From Moniliophthora roreri (Eukaryota > Basidiomycota > Agaricomycetes > Agaricales > Marasmiaceae): a stretch of DNA of 64,000 nt. The translations under genes were made by a program, and so were the position numbers. Shown here piece by piece: positions 1 to 12,000 of the stretch. The DNA lies in NCBI GenBank assembly GCA_001466705.2, contig LATX02000187.1, forward strand, positions 310,001-374,000. Reading direction: 5' to 3'. The notes beneath the pieces are model-generated. The model saw only the letters and a program-made list of their open reading frames with translations. It was not told where the DNA came from and made no database searches. The stretch's first letter is position 1. Every line of letters starts with the position of its first letter.

Positions 1-593
1 TTACTGCTTGTACCGTGCGTATAGTTATTTGGTCTTCCTATCCCAAATTCATTCTTATATGTTTCTCATCAATAGTGAAATACTACCTCCATCCCCGCCT
101 TGATAAGAACCCCGACCTTCCACCAGAGATCCGCTTGTACATCGGTTTAATCGCCAGTATCTTCATCCCGGTATCCTTGCTTATCTTTGGCTGGGCCTCG
201 AGGCCTTCGGTCCATTGGTACGTTCTATTAGCCAGCTTCAAGCCAAGTCAAGTTTTAACGCTTCGCAATTCATCCAGGATCGCACCTGTAATAGCAGCGG
301 CCCTCTACCAGCCCGGGATCTTCCTTACGTTCCAGTCCATCTTGATATACCTCTCGAACTCGTATAAGAAGTACACAGGGAGTATTTTGGCTGGTAATGA
401 TCTATTCCGTTCGACTATGGCCAGCGTATTTCCTCTCTTCGGTGCTCCGTTCTTCAAAAATTTGGCTTTGGGTCCAGGATCGTCGCTGTTGGCAGGTATT
501 AGTATCTTGTTGATAGTCGTACTTTATGTGAGTTTTCTTCCTGTTTACTCGACGCGGTGCAGTGCTGACTTGTTCGGTTCGGACAGTCGTTGA
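1..593 (+). CDS. MFS drug/H+ antiporter-like transporter, C-terminal part (cut by window edge)
   Basis: This is the 3' part of a 12-helix major facilitator superfamily gene, a plasma-membrane or vacuolar exporter of the DHA1 type. A 5' intron ends in AG near 75. The next exon encodes KYYLHPRLDKNPDLPP and then the membrane segment ending FGWASRPSVHW. An intron of about 65 bases starts near 219, followed by the last helices (PVIAAALYQPGIF, TGSILAGNDLFRS, FPLFGAPFFKNLALG). It is nearly the same protein as the minus-strand gene at 4448-6607, so that gene supplies the family assignment. A donor-like GTGAGT at 528 falls where the other copy also has GTGAGT, so the true terminus may be a tiny extra exon instead of reading on to 593. 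No frame damage is visible in the part present. Substrate unknown. Confidence 0.8.
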   Translation, partial: TACTVRIVIWSSYPKFILICFSSIVKYYLHPRLDKNPDLPPEIRLYIGLIASIFIPVSLLIFGWASRPSVHWYVLLASFKPSQVLTLRNSSRIAPVIAAALYQPGIFLTFQSILIYLSNSYKKYTGSILAGNDLFRSTMASVFPLFGAPFFKNLALGPGSSLLAGISILLIVVLYVSFLPVYSTRCSADLFGSDSR

Positions 594-800
594 TTCGATT
601 TGGTGGCAAGCTACGTGCGAGATCAAAATATGCCGAGTCGAATTGAACAAATTTGGCGCATTTGTATCTCATCGACAATATGGCATGACACGGCGACAAC
701 AATTATTCTACATTCGATTAGGAGCAAGAAACCACTTAGAAGTGCTGTAGTTTTAGGTTAATTCACATCTTAGGGTATGGACGGACATTGGGTAGTACTT
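1..800 (+). repeat. Left arm of an inverted duplication (MFS gene 3' half plus 3' flank)
   Basis: The sequence from the window edge to about 800 matches the reverse complement of about 4225-5000. The match covers MFS exons and continues about 200 bases beyond the stop codon into non-coding flank. Shared landmarks include GTTGATTCGATTTGG just after the stop, GCCGAGTCGA, GCCACTTGAAGTGCTGTA (with small changes) and GGTATGGACGGACATTG near 774. Similarity fades past about 800. Confidence 0.75.
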
Positions 801-992
801 AGCAAACATGTATCCATTGATGTTCGAGTCGACAGTGGCACGACAAATCGGAGTGCGGCCCGTGCCAACCCAATTCCGGATAATTAAACGCGACACCTTT
901 CCTTGCCTTTCCTGAAATGGCCTTTAGGTCTCACGACCGCGCTATAGACGCGTTGTCTTTTCTGAATTCCACCGACCCTAGACCCAGAAACT
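801..992. other. Short intergenic stretch between the MFS arm and the first kinase
   Basis: About 190 bases with no supported gene. It must hold the promoter of the kinase copy that starts at 993, but I see no clear TATA box. Confidence 0.4.
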
Positions 993-2625
993 ATGCTGGA
1001 AGAAAGCACGGCTCTGCCTGAAGACTGGTTCCTAGAATCATGGCACGAAATGCTAGCTGCACTCGAAGATGCGAATCCCGCGCCCGAAGGAGACCGACCT
1101 GGGAGCATGACTGCGCCAGGCCCCGTGGAAAAGGGAAACCGAAAGGATGGAGAACCGACACCACTCGAATCGGTCGACTTTGCTGGTGGCAGTATCGTAC
1201 TAGAATACCTTGAAAAAGTTCTTAAGGATAATGACGAATACAGGGCGTTGCAGTCTCTTTTGGATCTATTTCATATCGTAAATGGTTTGATATCTCTTGC
1301 TCGCCATTCTAATACCTTATACCCTATAGCTTTCTCTTCGGAGTGATATCACTCTTCGATTTCGTTCCTCCATACTTAAGGCAATGCTTCGATTGTCAGA
1401 AACTTCCAGCAAGTATCCTGCTCTGCTGGCTGTAGGAGATGTTCAGAAAGCTAGTGACGAACCTTTAGATTCGGGGGGGTTCTGTGATATCTACCAGGGA
1501 CTTTTGGGGTCGAAACTGGTCTGTTTGAAACAGGTGAAAGTTTACCGCAATTCTGATATGGAGGCCATACTTAGAGTGCGTGTTGTTTACCATCTTTATC
1601 TTCAGCCCTGTACGGTGTACTAACTACAACAATCTTCAGAGCACTTTGCGCGAAGCAATCATATGGCGGCAACTTGACCATCCCAATCTTCTCCCATTTT
1701 ACGGACTATATTGACTTGATCGTAGAATATGTTTAATTTCGCCGTGGGTTGAAAAGGGTAGTCTGCACCATTTCCTGCGCGAATCGCGGTCAAACGGCTC
1801 TGCGGTGGATCACAAAACCCTGGTGCGCCTCCTAACGAATCGTGGCACTTGATGTTCGTGAACATTGATGTCTGAGCAGATCTGGGACATCGCGAATGGG
1901 CTCTCTTATCTTCATGGACGCAAAATTGTGCATGCGGATTTGAAGAGTGTAAGTGACAGTTCCTGGGAGACACGATTGATTGATTGGGTCTAACGTTCAT
2001 AAGGACAATATCCTCCTCACCTCACATGGCAGAGCATGCCTGGCCGATTTCGGCCTATCCGAGCTCACCGATAGTCAAGTTTTGGCATTGTCTTCCGTGC
2101 GAACCTCGCCCGCCAAAGGTACACTTCGATATTGGGCCCCAGAGATTATCCTTGACCGCGCTCCTTACACATATCAGAGCGATGTGTATGCTTTTGCTTT
2201 AGTGTGCTACGAAGTGCGTTCTGAACCCTGGACTTTTTATCTCACGCCGATGCAAATGTTTCAGGTATACAGCAGTCTCCGTCCCTTTCATGGGGTTCCA
2301 GATAGTGCTGTTATAATTGAGATTCATCACAGAAGGCGACCTTCGAGGCCTGTCAATATGAAGCTAAGCAATGAGATTTGGTCATTCATTGAATCGTGTT
2401 GGGATGATGAACCTTCGTGTCGTCCCAGGTCTCCTCAGCTCCTTGATGCATTGAAGAGTGCATTCGGAGGTATCGAGGGATCACCAGCTCCAAACTGGGA
2501 TCAACTAGAGGGGAGAATCTTGTCGAGGTTGAATCGTAGAGACTTCGACTGGACAGCAGTGAAGCAATATTTATCTGAGTCGGCTTCGCGAATTCGAAGG
2601 AGGCAGGCCCGGGCCTGTATCAACT
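993..2625 (+). pseudogene. TKL protein kinase copy 1, otherwise complete but with an in-frame TGA
   Basis: The ATG at 993 opens an acidic N-terminus followed by a helical segment (SIVLEYLEKVLKDNDEY, then SLLDLFHI) that also precedes the kinase at 62.3 kb. Kinase exons, separated by short introns, carry a glycine loop-like SGGFCDIYQG, the ATP lysine in LVCLKQVKVY, REAIIWRQLDHPNLLPF, the catalytic loop IVHADLKS, DFG in CLADFGLS, and YWAPEIILD followed by TYQSDVYAFALVCYE. All catalytic residues are kept. However, a TGA at 1712-1714 interrupts the frame after GLY, where the intact relative reads GLYLQDH. It looks like a three-base insertion in a well-preserved exon, and no plausible intron removes it. 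Either a young pseudogene or a truncated or read-through gene. There is no stop between this copy and copy 2, so they may once have formed one double-kinase gene. Confidence 0.75.
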
Positions 2626-3965
2626 TTGCAGACGGCAATGTGGTGCTAGATCTTATCGAAAACATCCTCAAGAACGATGGCAAATACATGGCATTGTTCG
2701 AGATCGACGAAACACTGGCGCCGCCTTCGCATCTGTTTCAAATCGTGAGACATCGATACCTCATGCTCACCATTCGCACTGATGCCTTCTTTAGCCTTCT
2801 CTCCGGAGACTAATTTCGCTCCTCCGTTTCGTTATTCCCGACCTAAAGCGATACTTCGATTGTCACTAACTTCCAGCAACTGTCCAGTCTTTCCAGTTGT
2901 AAAAGAATTAGCTTCAGGGAAAAGATTCTGTGCTACCTGCAGGGGACTTTTCGGGTCGCAATTGGTCTGCCTGGAGCATGTCCACGTATACCGTGCCTCT
3001 GATATGGGGGCATTATTTAGAGTATGTGCTTTGTGCTTTGTGCTTTGTGCTTTGTGCCTGGCAGCAACTGAATCCTTTTGTAAAGGAAACATATTACGGC
3101 AACTTAAACATTCAAACCTTATCCCGTTCTACAAACTATGTTGGGTTGGTCGTACAATTTGTTTGAGTGCGCAATGGGAGGAAGGTAGTAGCTTGGCCCA
3201 CTTTCTACAAGATTCACAATCAAAGGGCTCGGCGGTTGACCATGAAACACTGGTGAGTGTCTCCTCTACTAGCTTGTTGTGCGTAAAGCCATTGAGAACC
3301 TGCACCTGAATAGATTTGGGATGTTGCAAATGGTCTTTCTTACCTTCACCAGCAAGGGCTTGTACATGCAAACTTGACAAGTGTAAGACTCACTTTCTGG
3401 AATATTTTTAGTTGTGGGGTTGAAGTTCTAACATCTGTCTTCAACAAGGACAACATTCTCGTCACTCCACATAGCAGAGCATGTCTGGCTGATTTTAGCC
3501 TATCTGGGCTCAAGGATGGTCAGGTTTCAACCTTACCATCTAGGGAAACATCAGTCGGCATTCGATATTGGGCCCCAGAAATCATTGACGGCGCCCCCCA
3601 CACTTATCAGAGTGATGTGTATGCTTTTGCATGCCTGTGCTATGAGGTGCAGTTTCATTTTGATTTACGATGAACGTTCTGAACTGATGCTAATCTTTCG
3701 GGTATACAGCGGTCTCCGCCCCTTTCACTGCATCTCCGATCGTAGTCGAGCTATCCTTAAGGCTTATAAGAAAAATTTGAAGCTACCCCGGCGACCTGCC
3801 AATACGAAGCTAACCGATATGATGTGGTCATTCATCAAAACGTGCTGGGATACTGAGCCCTCGCGTCGTCCCACTTCTGATGGGCTCTTAAGTGCGCTGA
3901 AAATTGCATTAGGAGAGAACGATGCACCACTAGTGTTAAACGGACAAACTGAGGGTCAAGATTGA
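2626..3965 (+). pseudogene. TKL kinase copy 2, degenerate pseudokinase
   Basis: It begins with the same helical linker (NVVLDLIENILKN, then HLFQI), an intron at about 2745-2794 and a kinase domain head-to-tail with copy 1. Key residues are lost: the glycine loop reads SGKRFCATCRG, the ATP lysine is Glu (VCLEHVHVY), the catalytic loop is LVHANLTS (Asp to Asn and Lys to Thr), and DFG is DFS (LADFSLSGL). The fold signature TYQSDVYAFACLCYE and the C-lobe WSFIKTCWDTEPSRRP remain. The position of a conserved intron at about 3022 is filled with a TGTGCTT heptamer array, and splicing there would shift the frame. The frame ends at TGA 3963-3965. It cannot be an ordinary phosphotransferase. It is either decayed or, less likely, a maintained pseudokinase. 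Confidence 0.75.
3022..3058 (+). repeat. TGTGCTT heptamer array, about five units
   Basis: About five consecutive copies of a 7-base unit, the last one imperfect, sit exactly where the sister kinases have a GTGCGT-type intron donor. The array starts with a donor-like GTATGT and is followed by CAG. It probably arose by slippage within the former intron. Confidence 0.7.
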
Positions 3966-4224
3966 GTCAAGATTGAGTCGCGCAGATTGAACAGCGATGA
4001 AGTAATACTTATTGGAGTCCGCGGGGACCTGATGGTTTCAGTTGGAACTTCTGCATCGTTCGAACTATTGATAACAATAACTACTCCACCTTGGAATAAC
4101 AATGAAAACTCTCGACTCACGTTCGAATCTACACTGGGATGGACTTGTGTAAGTCGCGTCGCGTCCAAAATTGGCATTCGACTCTACTCTATTACGATAA
4201 TTATTGGTTACAAATGTAGATATA

Positions 4225-5000
4225 GTACTACAATGTCCATCCGTACCATAAGACCACAGACGATAGATAATGTAAAAATACAGCACTTCAAGTGGCTTCT
4301 TGCCTTCTAGGCGAAGAGTTGAATGATTGTGTCGCGTCGTGTCATTATATCCCGATAGTTATCGCGTTAAACCGATCAATTCGACTCGGCGTACTTCGAC
4401 CTCGCCCTCAGTATGTGGCCAAATCGAATCAACAGCTACCAGAACAGTCAGTCTTCATCGACCTTACAAAGGTAGGAAAGGAGACTCACATAAAGCGCAA
4501 TAATCAACAAAATACTTATGCCCGCCAACAGTGACGATGCAGGTCCCAAGCCGAGATTCTTAAAGAACGGAGCCCCGAAAAGCGGGAACGCGCTAGCCAT
4601 ACTTGACCGGAATAAATCGTTACTGGCCAAAATACTCCCCGTGTACTTCAAGTACGAATGCGAGAGGTATATCAAGATCGATTGGAAGGTCAGGAAGATT
4701 CCGGGGAGGTAGAGGGCTGCTGCAATGACGGGAACGATCCTATATCGGTGTTAGACGTAGATTGGCAGATAAAAGGAGAGAACGCACCAATGTACTGAAG
4801 GCCTCGAGGCCCAACCAAAGATGAACAAGGAGATTGGGATGAAGATACTCGAGATTAAACCAATGTGCAAGCGAACCTCTGGCGGAACGTCGGGGTCTCT
4901 GTCAAGGAGAGGGTGGAGGTAGTATTTCACTGAGGGAGGTACCTATAAATATATACCGTGTAAGAAGATGGAGATGATACATACGATATAGGCAGTAAGC
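4225..5000 (-). repeat. Right arm of the inverted duplication
   Basis: Reverse-complement counterpart of 1-800. It holds the 3' exons of the MFS gene that ends at 4448 and its downstream flank to about 4225. The stretch from 3966 to about 4224, between kinase copy 2 and this arm, holds no gene that I can support. Confidence 0.75.
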
Positions 5001-6607
5001 GGTGAACTACGAAAAGAAAATTCAGCAAGGACCCAAAGAAACGACAAGGGAGGTACTGTACTCACAGTAGCACCACCCGAAACAATAAACCCAAGGAACG
5101 GCAAACTCCCCACACCAAGATTCATATGATAGATCTCATTGAAAACCATAGGGAACGCCTCGAACCATAGATAGAATACCGCGTCTATAATCACCAGCTG
5201 TCAGTGCTGAGTCCTAAGAAATGGGAACACAAAAAACTTACAAACAAGCCCCAAGTACACGTTCAAAAACAACACCGTCGGCTCCATGCTCAATACAAAC
5301 GGTCTAACCAATGACTCGTACGCGATTTCGCGTTTGGACATCATAGCTTGATCTATCTCGCTTTGACTCCGAAGCTGAGGGTTACCGGTGAGTTTTCGGA
5401 GACGTCGAGCGCGTTTGAGTAGGATGGTGGCTTCATATGTTTCTGGGAAGAAGAATGAGAGGAAAAGGATAGCAAATGCGGAGATCCACATTAATTCGTA
5501 GATGGGCCAGCGCCAATCTTTGGCTTGGGCTGCGAAACCTCCAATGACGGGTCCGACTGTGGAGGATGACGTGAGCATCATGAGCAAGTATAACGAGGAA
5601 GGCAGCACATACGAATAGGACCAGCGACGGCTCCAAGTGCCCAGATACCAATCATATAACTCAACGTATGTCCCTCGTATATATCTGCCATCGAAGCACC
5701 TCCTGTAGCCAAGGCCGGACTACCAACGAAGCCGGTCAAAAACCTGAAGGCTAGTACAGTCGACATATTCTTCGCTGTAGCGATAGGGATGTTGAATAAG
5801 AGGAATATAACGAGGCCGTAGATGTAAACTGGATTCCTGCCGATAGAAGGCAACTCCTGTAGAGGATTGAGGAACATGGGTCCCATTCCGTAGGCTAAGA
5901 CGTAGAGGGTGAGACCGAGGGCTCCGATGACCTGAGGTATACCGAATTCGGCCATAAGTCCTGGTATTGAGGACGTGTAGATGGCTGAGCCAATGTACAC
6001 GGAGAAAGTGAGTATAGCGATGTTAAACGCGACAAAGCCTTTCTTGAATGATGACCAGTTCCTTTACCAGCACGTTAGAATATGACACACTTGCATTGAA
6101 GGAATAGGAAGCTCACTTTGGATTATCTGGATCATCCGGCCCATCCCAGTCTACTAGGAATGGATTGCCTACTGGTTCTTCGACTTCCATGACGCTTCTC
6201 ACTTCGATTTCCGCACCCCCCTTCTCAACATCCTGCTCACCAGCCTTCTTTCTCTTCTTCTTCGACTCCATTTCTACTTCGGGGCCTGCGATATCCCGTA
6301 ACCGCTCATCAGCTTCCCCCATATTGATTGTTTCCCATGTTACTTGTTCTGCCCTTTGTTCATCGGAAGGTAAAGTCGGTGTCGGTGTCGTGGACCGTGA
6401 CGCTAACCCGGGCGGGTAATGGATAGACCTCTCCTGCTCTGGGTCGGTGACGTTTAAAGTAGCCGAAGACCCTTGTAGACGCATCGAAGACAGATACCGC
6501 TGAGGAATTTGGTATCCTGGTCGTTGGTCTGCGTATGGAAGCAGACGACCTCCAGAAAGGTAGTTGATTGCTTGACCGACGGTGGAGTCACGGATGAGGT
6601 CCTTCAT
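4448..6607 (-). CDS. MFS multidrug/polyamine-type transporter (DHA1, 12 helices)
   Basis: Proton-coupled exporter of small molecules in the plasma membrane. The ATG at 6607 opens a long hydrophilic N-terminus of about 165 residues ending in DWDGPDDPDNPK, a typical fungal DHA1 lead-in to helix 1. Helices follow with VYIGSAIYTSSIPG, GPMFLNPLQELPSIGRNPVY and the antiporter motif C region (GGASMADIYEGHT, AVAGPI, then GPVIGGFAAQAKDWRW), FFFPETYEATILL, VFYLWFEAFPMVF, FGWASRPSVHW and FPLFGAPFFKNLGLG. At least five short introns are needed. The C-terminus is short after the last helix (ALYVSLLSYLCKVDED if unspliced) and lacks the usual basic tail, as does the inverted copy. Both copies may share a truncated end produced before or during the duplication. 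Substrate cannot be told. Confidence 0.85.
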
Positions 6608-9010
6608 GGTGACTGCTAGCCCTCAAAGGGTACGTGAAAGGATGATCTGAGATACCCACTACGCCCATCTCCTTTATACTTGGATACTCAGACAGAACAG
6701 GAATGTGGTTAACGAGAGACCACTAAGCAGATTGAGGCGGTCCGTCGGCGATCAGTTCATGACGCCGTGCTGACGATTCAGTACGGGGAAGCGAGGTGTC
6801 TTAATGGAGCGCAGCGGACCCGTAAACCCTCTGGTAACCACGTTATTCATCTTCTTACAGCCGCGAATACCATACAGACTGTAGTAAAAAGGTTTAATGA
6901 TTGCACAGCAAAGGAGGATTCAGGAGAGTTTCGTACCAAAGCAGCGCTGATATCTAACATCAGATCTCGCAGTGGGAAGTGGTGCAGAACGCATCCATGG
7001 CGACCATTGTACTTAGTGCCGTGGTGGAGGTTATTCGTTAGGTTTATGGGTTAGGATTTATGGCAGTCATTCTCACGCCTCTTCCCTCCTGCTCTCATCT
7101 GTCTCGCGCTCAGTTTTAGGTTTCTTTCATCGTCGAATGGTATTTCTCTGCTCTGGAATTTGTTGACGAAAACACTGCACCAGTTATACCGATGCAGCAA
7201 GCTCGAACCGAAGGAAAGAGCCGTTGTAGGTACGGCCGTTGGTGAATGACATAGCAGGGGACATGCCGAAACTCCAAAAGCTGAAGGCGCGTCAGACAAT
7301 TCATTTTACCGAGCAACCTGTGAACGGTGTATATCGGCGACAGGCGTATCAGTATGTTCGAAGGCTTGACGACAAGTCGAATGTACGCGGTTGATGATTC
7401 CGCGAAAGGACGGTGTTGGTCGGGCATTGGTCCTTATGACTGCTTGTTGCGCCGATTGACCCAATCCGACTCCCGAGACCCAGAGCAACGGACTTTGATT
7501 CTGTGCAATCAGTTCCTCGCTCGATTAAGGGGGATTAGAATGCTGAGCGGGTTTCCTTGCACCTCTGAAGGAAGGTCAATTTCAATGTCTCGAGGGTTTC
7601 CCTTGAATTTACTCCGCACGGATTCAACATATGGACTCTGGATACCCTACCTCTATATAGGCACTCAATTCACTTCTCAGTCAGCCTCTGACGCTTAAAC
7701 TATGACATGCCATCAAGTTCGAGGACGAAATCAGGTCGTATACAGTTTATGTTGTTTTACGGGATCCATTCAACATGATAATCGGTTCTGACAGTTTCTA
7801 GTTGTGCACGGCGCCCGGACGTTCTGCGCAACGTATGTGTCATCGGCTCGTGGACGAGTCCTTGGGGCTCAAACGACGGAGATCAAGGGTCTCAACTTGG
7901 TTTCAACGTTACGTTTCATGATCGTCTTACGCCGACCGGTGTGTCTAAGCGGACAACATTGCCATTCCTTTCATATCTCTGTACGCATGACTATTTTCGT
8001 AGATTGCCTTTTTATCTTTACAACTGTCGAGATGAATGACTTATTTAACCTATTGTACCTATTCCATCAGTTTACCATTGGCCATGCCGTCCATAGCCTA
8101 TTCTTGTCCTTCCCGCGGTCGTGTCGCTATGTATTATTAGCCCCAAGAAACATTCAAACCTGAAGATGCTAAACAAGCCACGGGAGATCGCGAAATGGAC
8201 TTGAGGATGAGCTACGAACGTATATGAACGCCTGATTGAGCGCTGAGTTCGAGCGTAGAAGGGCGGTTCTTGACAGAGCACGCCCGAGGTTTGTAAACTC
8301 AAGACAAGATGAATTGAAGGAGCAACTCACTCACCGACCCGGAATCAAGGGATCACCGGTTCTTTGACCACCTCCGCCACCTCGGAATTTTATGCGACCC
8401 TCGGATCTTGCCTCAGCTGTCATTGGCTCTGCTGCTTCCTCTGCAAGCGCATCAAAACTCAAAGTTCTCACATCTCGCCAGCACCACGTGACTGTACCTT
8501 AGGACTCCCATTCCCTTTAGATCCTTTACATCCACTGCAGCCAACCATACCTTACGCACAGGAAGCTGAAGCTCCCGCGTTGGCTCTAGAGGAATATTGG
8601 ACAGAGCAGGGAAAGAGAGCACGATTCCCTACATGCTCCTTTACTCCAATTACGCTCAAATACTGCACAACCTCGCTTCAGAATACAGTGATAGATCAGA
8701 GACCCGGCGCGAAATTATGCTAGAAACGCTATTCCAATTATGCCCTGTGCAGCTACTGTTATACTTTTGGGGGAATACAGTAGCACGCGAAACAACGAAT
8801 TAGAGAAGTGAAGAGTCCGAGTCGTAAGTACCTGTACCTGTACAAGCGAACGAGCTAAAACTTCCAGATCATGGATGTAAGAGTCCATACGTGCAAAAAG
8901 TGCGTAACGTAAATGTCCCAAAAGAAAAGCAATCCAAGTCCATACCGCAACAATCCCAAAGCAGTCACTTTTCATGGAAAGCGTGGATAAGTGGCTCATG
9001 GGTGGTCGAC
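6608..9010. other. 2.4-kb stretch without a supported gene
   Basis: Open frames here are short, overlap each other on both strands and show no recognisable motif. The left end must hold the MFS promoter and the right end the 3' flank of the secreted repeat gene. I see no terminal repeats, no transposase remnant and no RNA gene. A plus-strand stretch around 8595-8800 (MLLYSNYAQILHNL) is the most protein-like piece but lacks any supporting exon. Confidence 0.4.
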
Positions 9011-12000
9011 TCAAAACGCTCTGGTGATGAGTTTAAATCCACCGGAGACGAGGACATTCAAAACGCCGCCGAGGTTAAGTCCAAGTTGAGCACTGAGACC
9101 ATTGAAGTCAACGCCAAGGAAGTCGAATGAGGTGGTGATGGCGAGTTGAATGCAAACACCAAGGGAAGTGGTGATGAGAGGAATGAGGGCAACTTGCAAA
9201 CCAATAATGACGGAGCAGCAAGCTTGGATGAAGACACCGAGGGAAACACTGGAGGAAAAGAAGTCAGTGAACTAATCTTCAAAATGGGCGAGCAGTGAGC
9301 ACGAACCCAAGTTCCGCGCAAAGACCGAAGACAGCCTTGGCCTGTGCGACACCAACGACACCGAGGACAACTTCCAAGCAACCAAAGATGAGCTGTACTT
9401 CAGGTCAGTATCGAGTTTTAACGTAAAAGATCTAGCGACTCACATTGACGAGCTGAGCAACCAGGTTGGCAGCAGCAGTAATTTCCAAGACAGCACCATC
9501 AGAGCCAGCAAGAGCGACATTAACGGCAACTCCAGCAAGAGCCTTGACCTGCCCCGTCGCCGCGGAGATGGCGACCTTGATTTCACCAATGAGGGCTCCA
9601 ACCTTGTCAGCGCTGCACTCGGAAGCCTTCAACGCCTCTGCAGATCGAGTTAGCAAAGTGCAAGGATGGCATTATCAGTTAAACGCACTGAGTTGATCAA
9701 TTAAAGGGGTGATTTTGCCTGTAACGTCGGCGATGATAGTTGGGAGAGAAACAACAGCCGCTCCACCAACTGCAATGCCCAAATCGAGACCGAGCTGCTT
9801 GAAATCGACGCCGAGGATATCGAAAGAAGCGGTGACGCCCAAAGTAATGCAAACACCGAGAGAAGTCTTGACAATGGGGACGAGGATACCCACAAGGCCA
9901 CCATTGAATGTCACAACATTGCAGGAAATCTTGACGAGTTCGCCAACGCAGACCCTGCACGCCACAATCAGCATTCGAACAGAAAGTGTCATAGCAAACC
10001 ACTTACCCAAGCTCGGCGAAGAGACCAATAACAACAGTCACGTTGACTGAGAGCACTATCTTCAGGACGGCAGCACAAGCATCCAGAATCAACTGTACAG
10101 AACCTTAGTTTTCATCCCAGGTCTGCTGTGACAGACTTACAATGACAAGGCCTCCGATAAGCTTACCACACTCCTCAACGGAAATGACGGCACCAGAGCC
10201 AGTAGCGAGAACGACCTCAATAGATGCGCCAATTAGGACATTGATCTGCTGGATAGCGAGAGTCAGGATAGCCTTGAGCTCAATGACAATGGGAGTGATG
10301 ATTTCAGCATTGCACTCCTCAGCGCTCAAGCCCTCTGCGGAGACCAAATGAGTTCAAAGTGACGAAATTGAAAACTGAAACATACTAAGTTTCTCGATGA
10401 GAGGTGTGACGTGCTCGGTACAGTTTTGAACAATAGTGACGATGGACACAGTAGCACCGATACCGATTTGAGTGAAGTCGATGCCCAAGAAGTCGAACGA
10501 TGACGTGATACCGAGGGTGACGCAGAGACCAAGCGAAGTTTTGATAATCGGAATGAGGATCACCGATAGGCCACCGTCGAACGTTACAGCGGTAACACAA
10601 ACGTTGATAAGCTCGGAGATGCAGATGCTAGATAATATTCAGAACGAGCTCTTAAATTGCTTGGAATGAAGGTACACACCCGAGCTCTGCAAATATCGAG
10701 ATCACAGCAGAGGCATTGACAGAAAGAACGACCTTGAGGACAGCACCACAGCCTTCAAAGACGAGCTACATTGCCATTTAGTACTATAGAACATAACGGT
10801 GAAGAAAATCACTCACGTTGACGAGACTACCAACCAACTTGGCACATTCATCGACAGAGATAACGGCACCGGATCCAGAGGCGAGGACGACTTCCACGGA
10901 AGCACCGATGAGAGTCTTGATCTGCGCAATAGCAATAGTAAGAGCACCCTTTATCTCGACGACAATAGGGCCAATGTTGTCAGCAGTACAGTCAGATGCG
11001 CCCAATCCCTCTGGAACCATCACTTAGTTCAGAAGCCCAGAAAGAATAGTGGAACAAAACTCACTAAGTTTTTCAATTAAAGGAGTAATAGTGGTTGTGC
11101 AGTTTTGGATAACGGTGACGAGGGAGATGGCAGCACCCACAGAAATGCCAAGATCGATGCCAATCTGGGTAAAGTCACACTGCAAGAACTCGAACGAGGC
11201 GGTGATACCCAAAGTAATGCAGATGCCCAGGGATACTTTGATGATTGGCACAAGGACAACAATAAGGCCACCTTCAAAAGTAACAGCTGAGCAAACGACT
11301 TGAATGAACTCTCCAATGCAAACACTAACAACAGCGGTCAGAATATAAAGTGACGAACAACTCCATTCACTTACCCCAGTTCGACGAAAATGGAAATGAC
11401 AACAGATGCCTGAGCAGACCCGGCAGTCTTGATGACTACAGAAATCGCTCCGAAGATAAGCTGTAAAATGTGTTACTGATAGATATGCGATCAATTGTCA
11501 TTCAAATGCCTACGTTGATGAGAGCACCGAAAAGGACGCTGAATTCGCTGACCGAGATGACCTGTCCGCAACCCGAGGCAAGAACCGTCTCGACCTTGGC
11601 ACCAACGAGGACTTTAACTTGTGCGATGGCAGCGACAAAGATGGCCTTTATCTCCGTCACGATAGGTCCAAGCTTGTCAGCGTTGCAGTCGGAGGCGCTC
11701 AAACCCTTCAAAGTTTCAACGAGAGGGGTAACTGCATAAGGGTGTCAGACGAGGGTGCTTGGAAATTGGCATCACTTACTCTTGACATTGATTTCGCTGA
11801 CAATTGTCACTACCGATACAACGCCAGAGTCTGGAAGAGCTGAACATTGAGGGCCCGATGGTGCAGCGCTGCTTGGCGTGGTGGACGAGCTTGAGGGGAC
11901 TGAAGAAGCGCCAGTAGGGATCGCAGGAGCGCTGGTAGGTGCCGAGGGAGAGATAACGGATGATGGAACGCCGACCGGAGGAGTGGTAGGAGCGCCATTA

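Noticed and set aside
4115..4130. tRNA-like B-box GTTCGAATC
   Set aside because: No matching A-box or cloverleaf around it; the stretch is flank of the inverted repeat.
8364..8803. Two overlapping plus-strand frames in the gap before the secreted gene
   Set aside because: Neither has a recognisable domain or plausible splice partner; left as gene-free.
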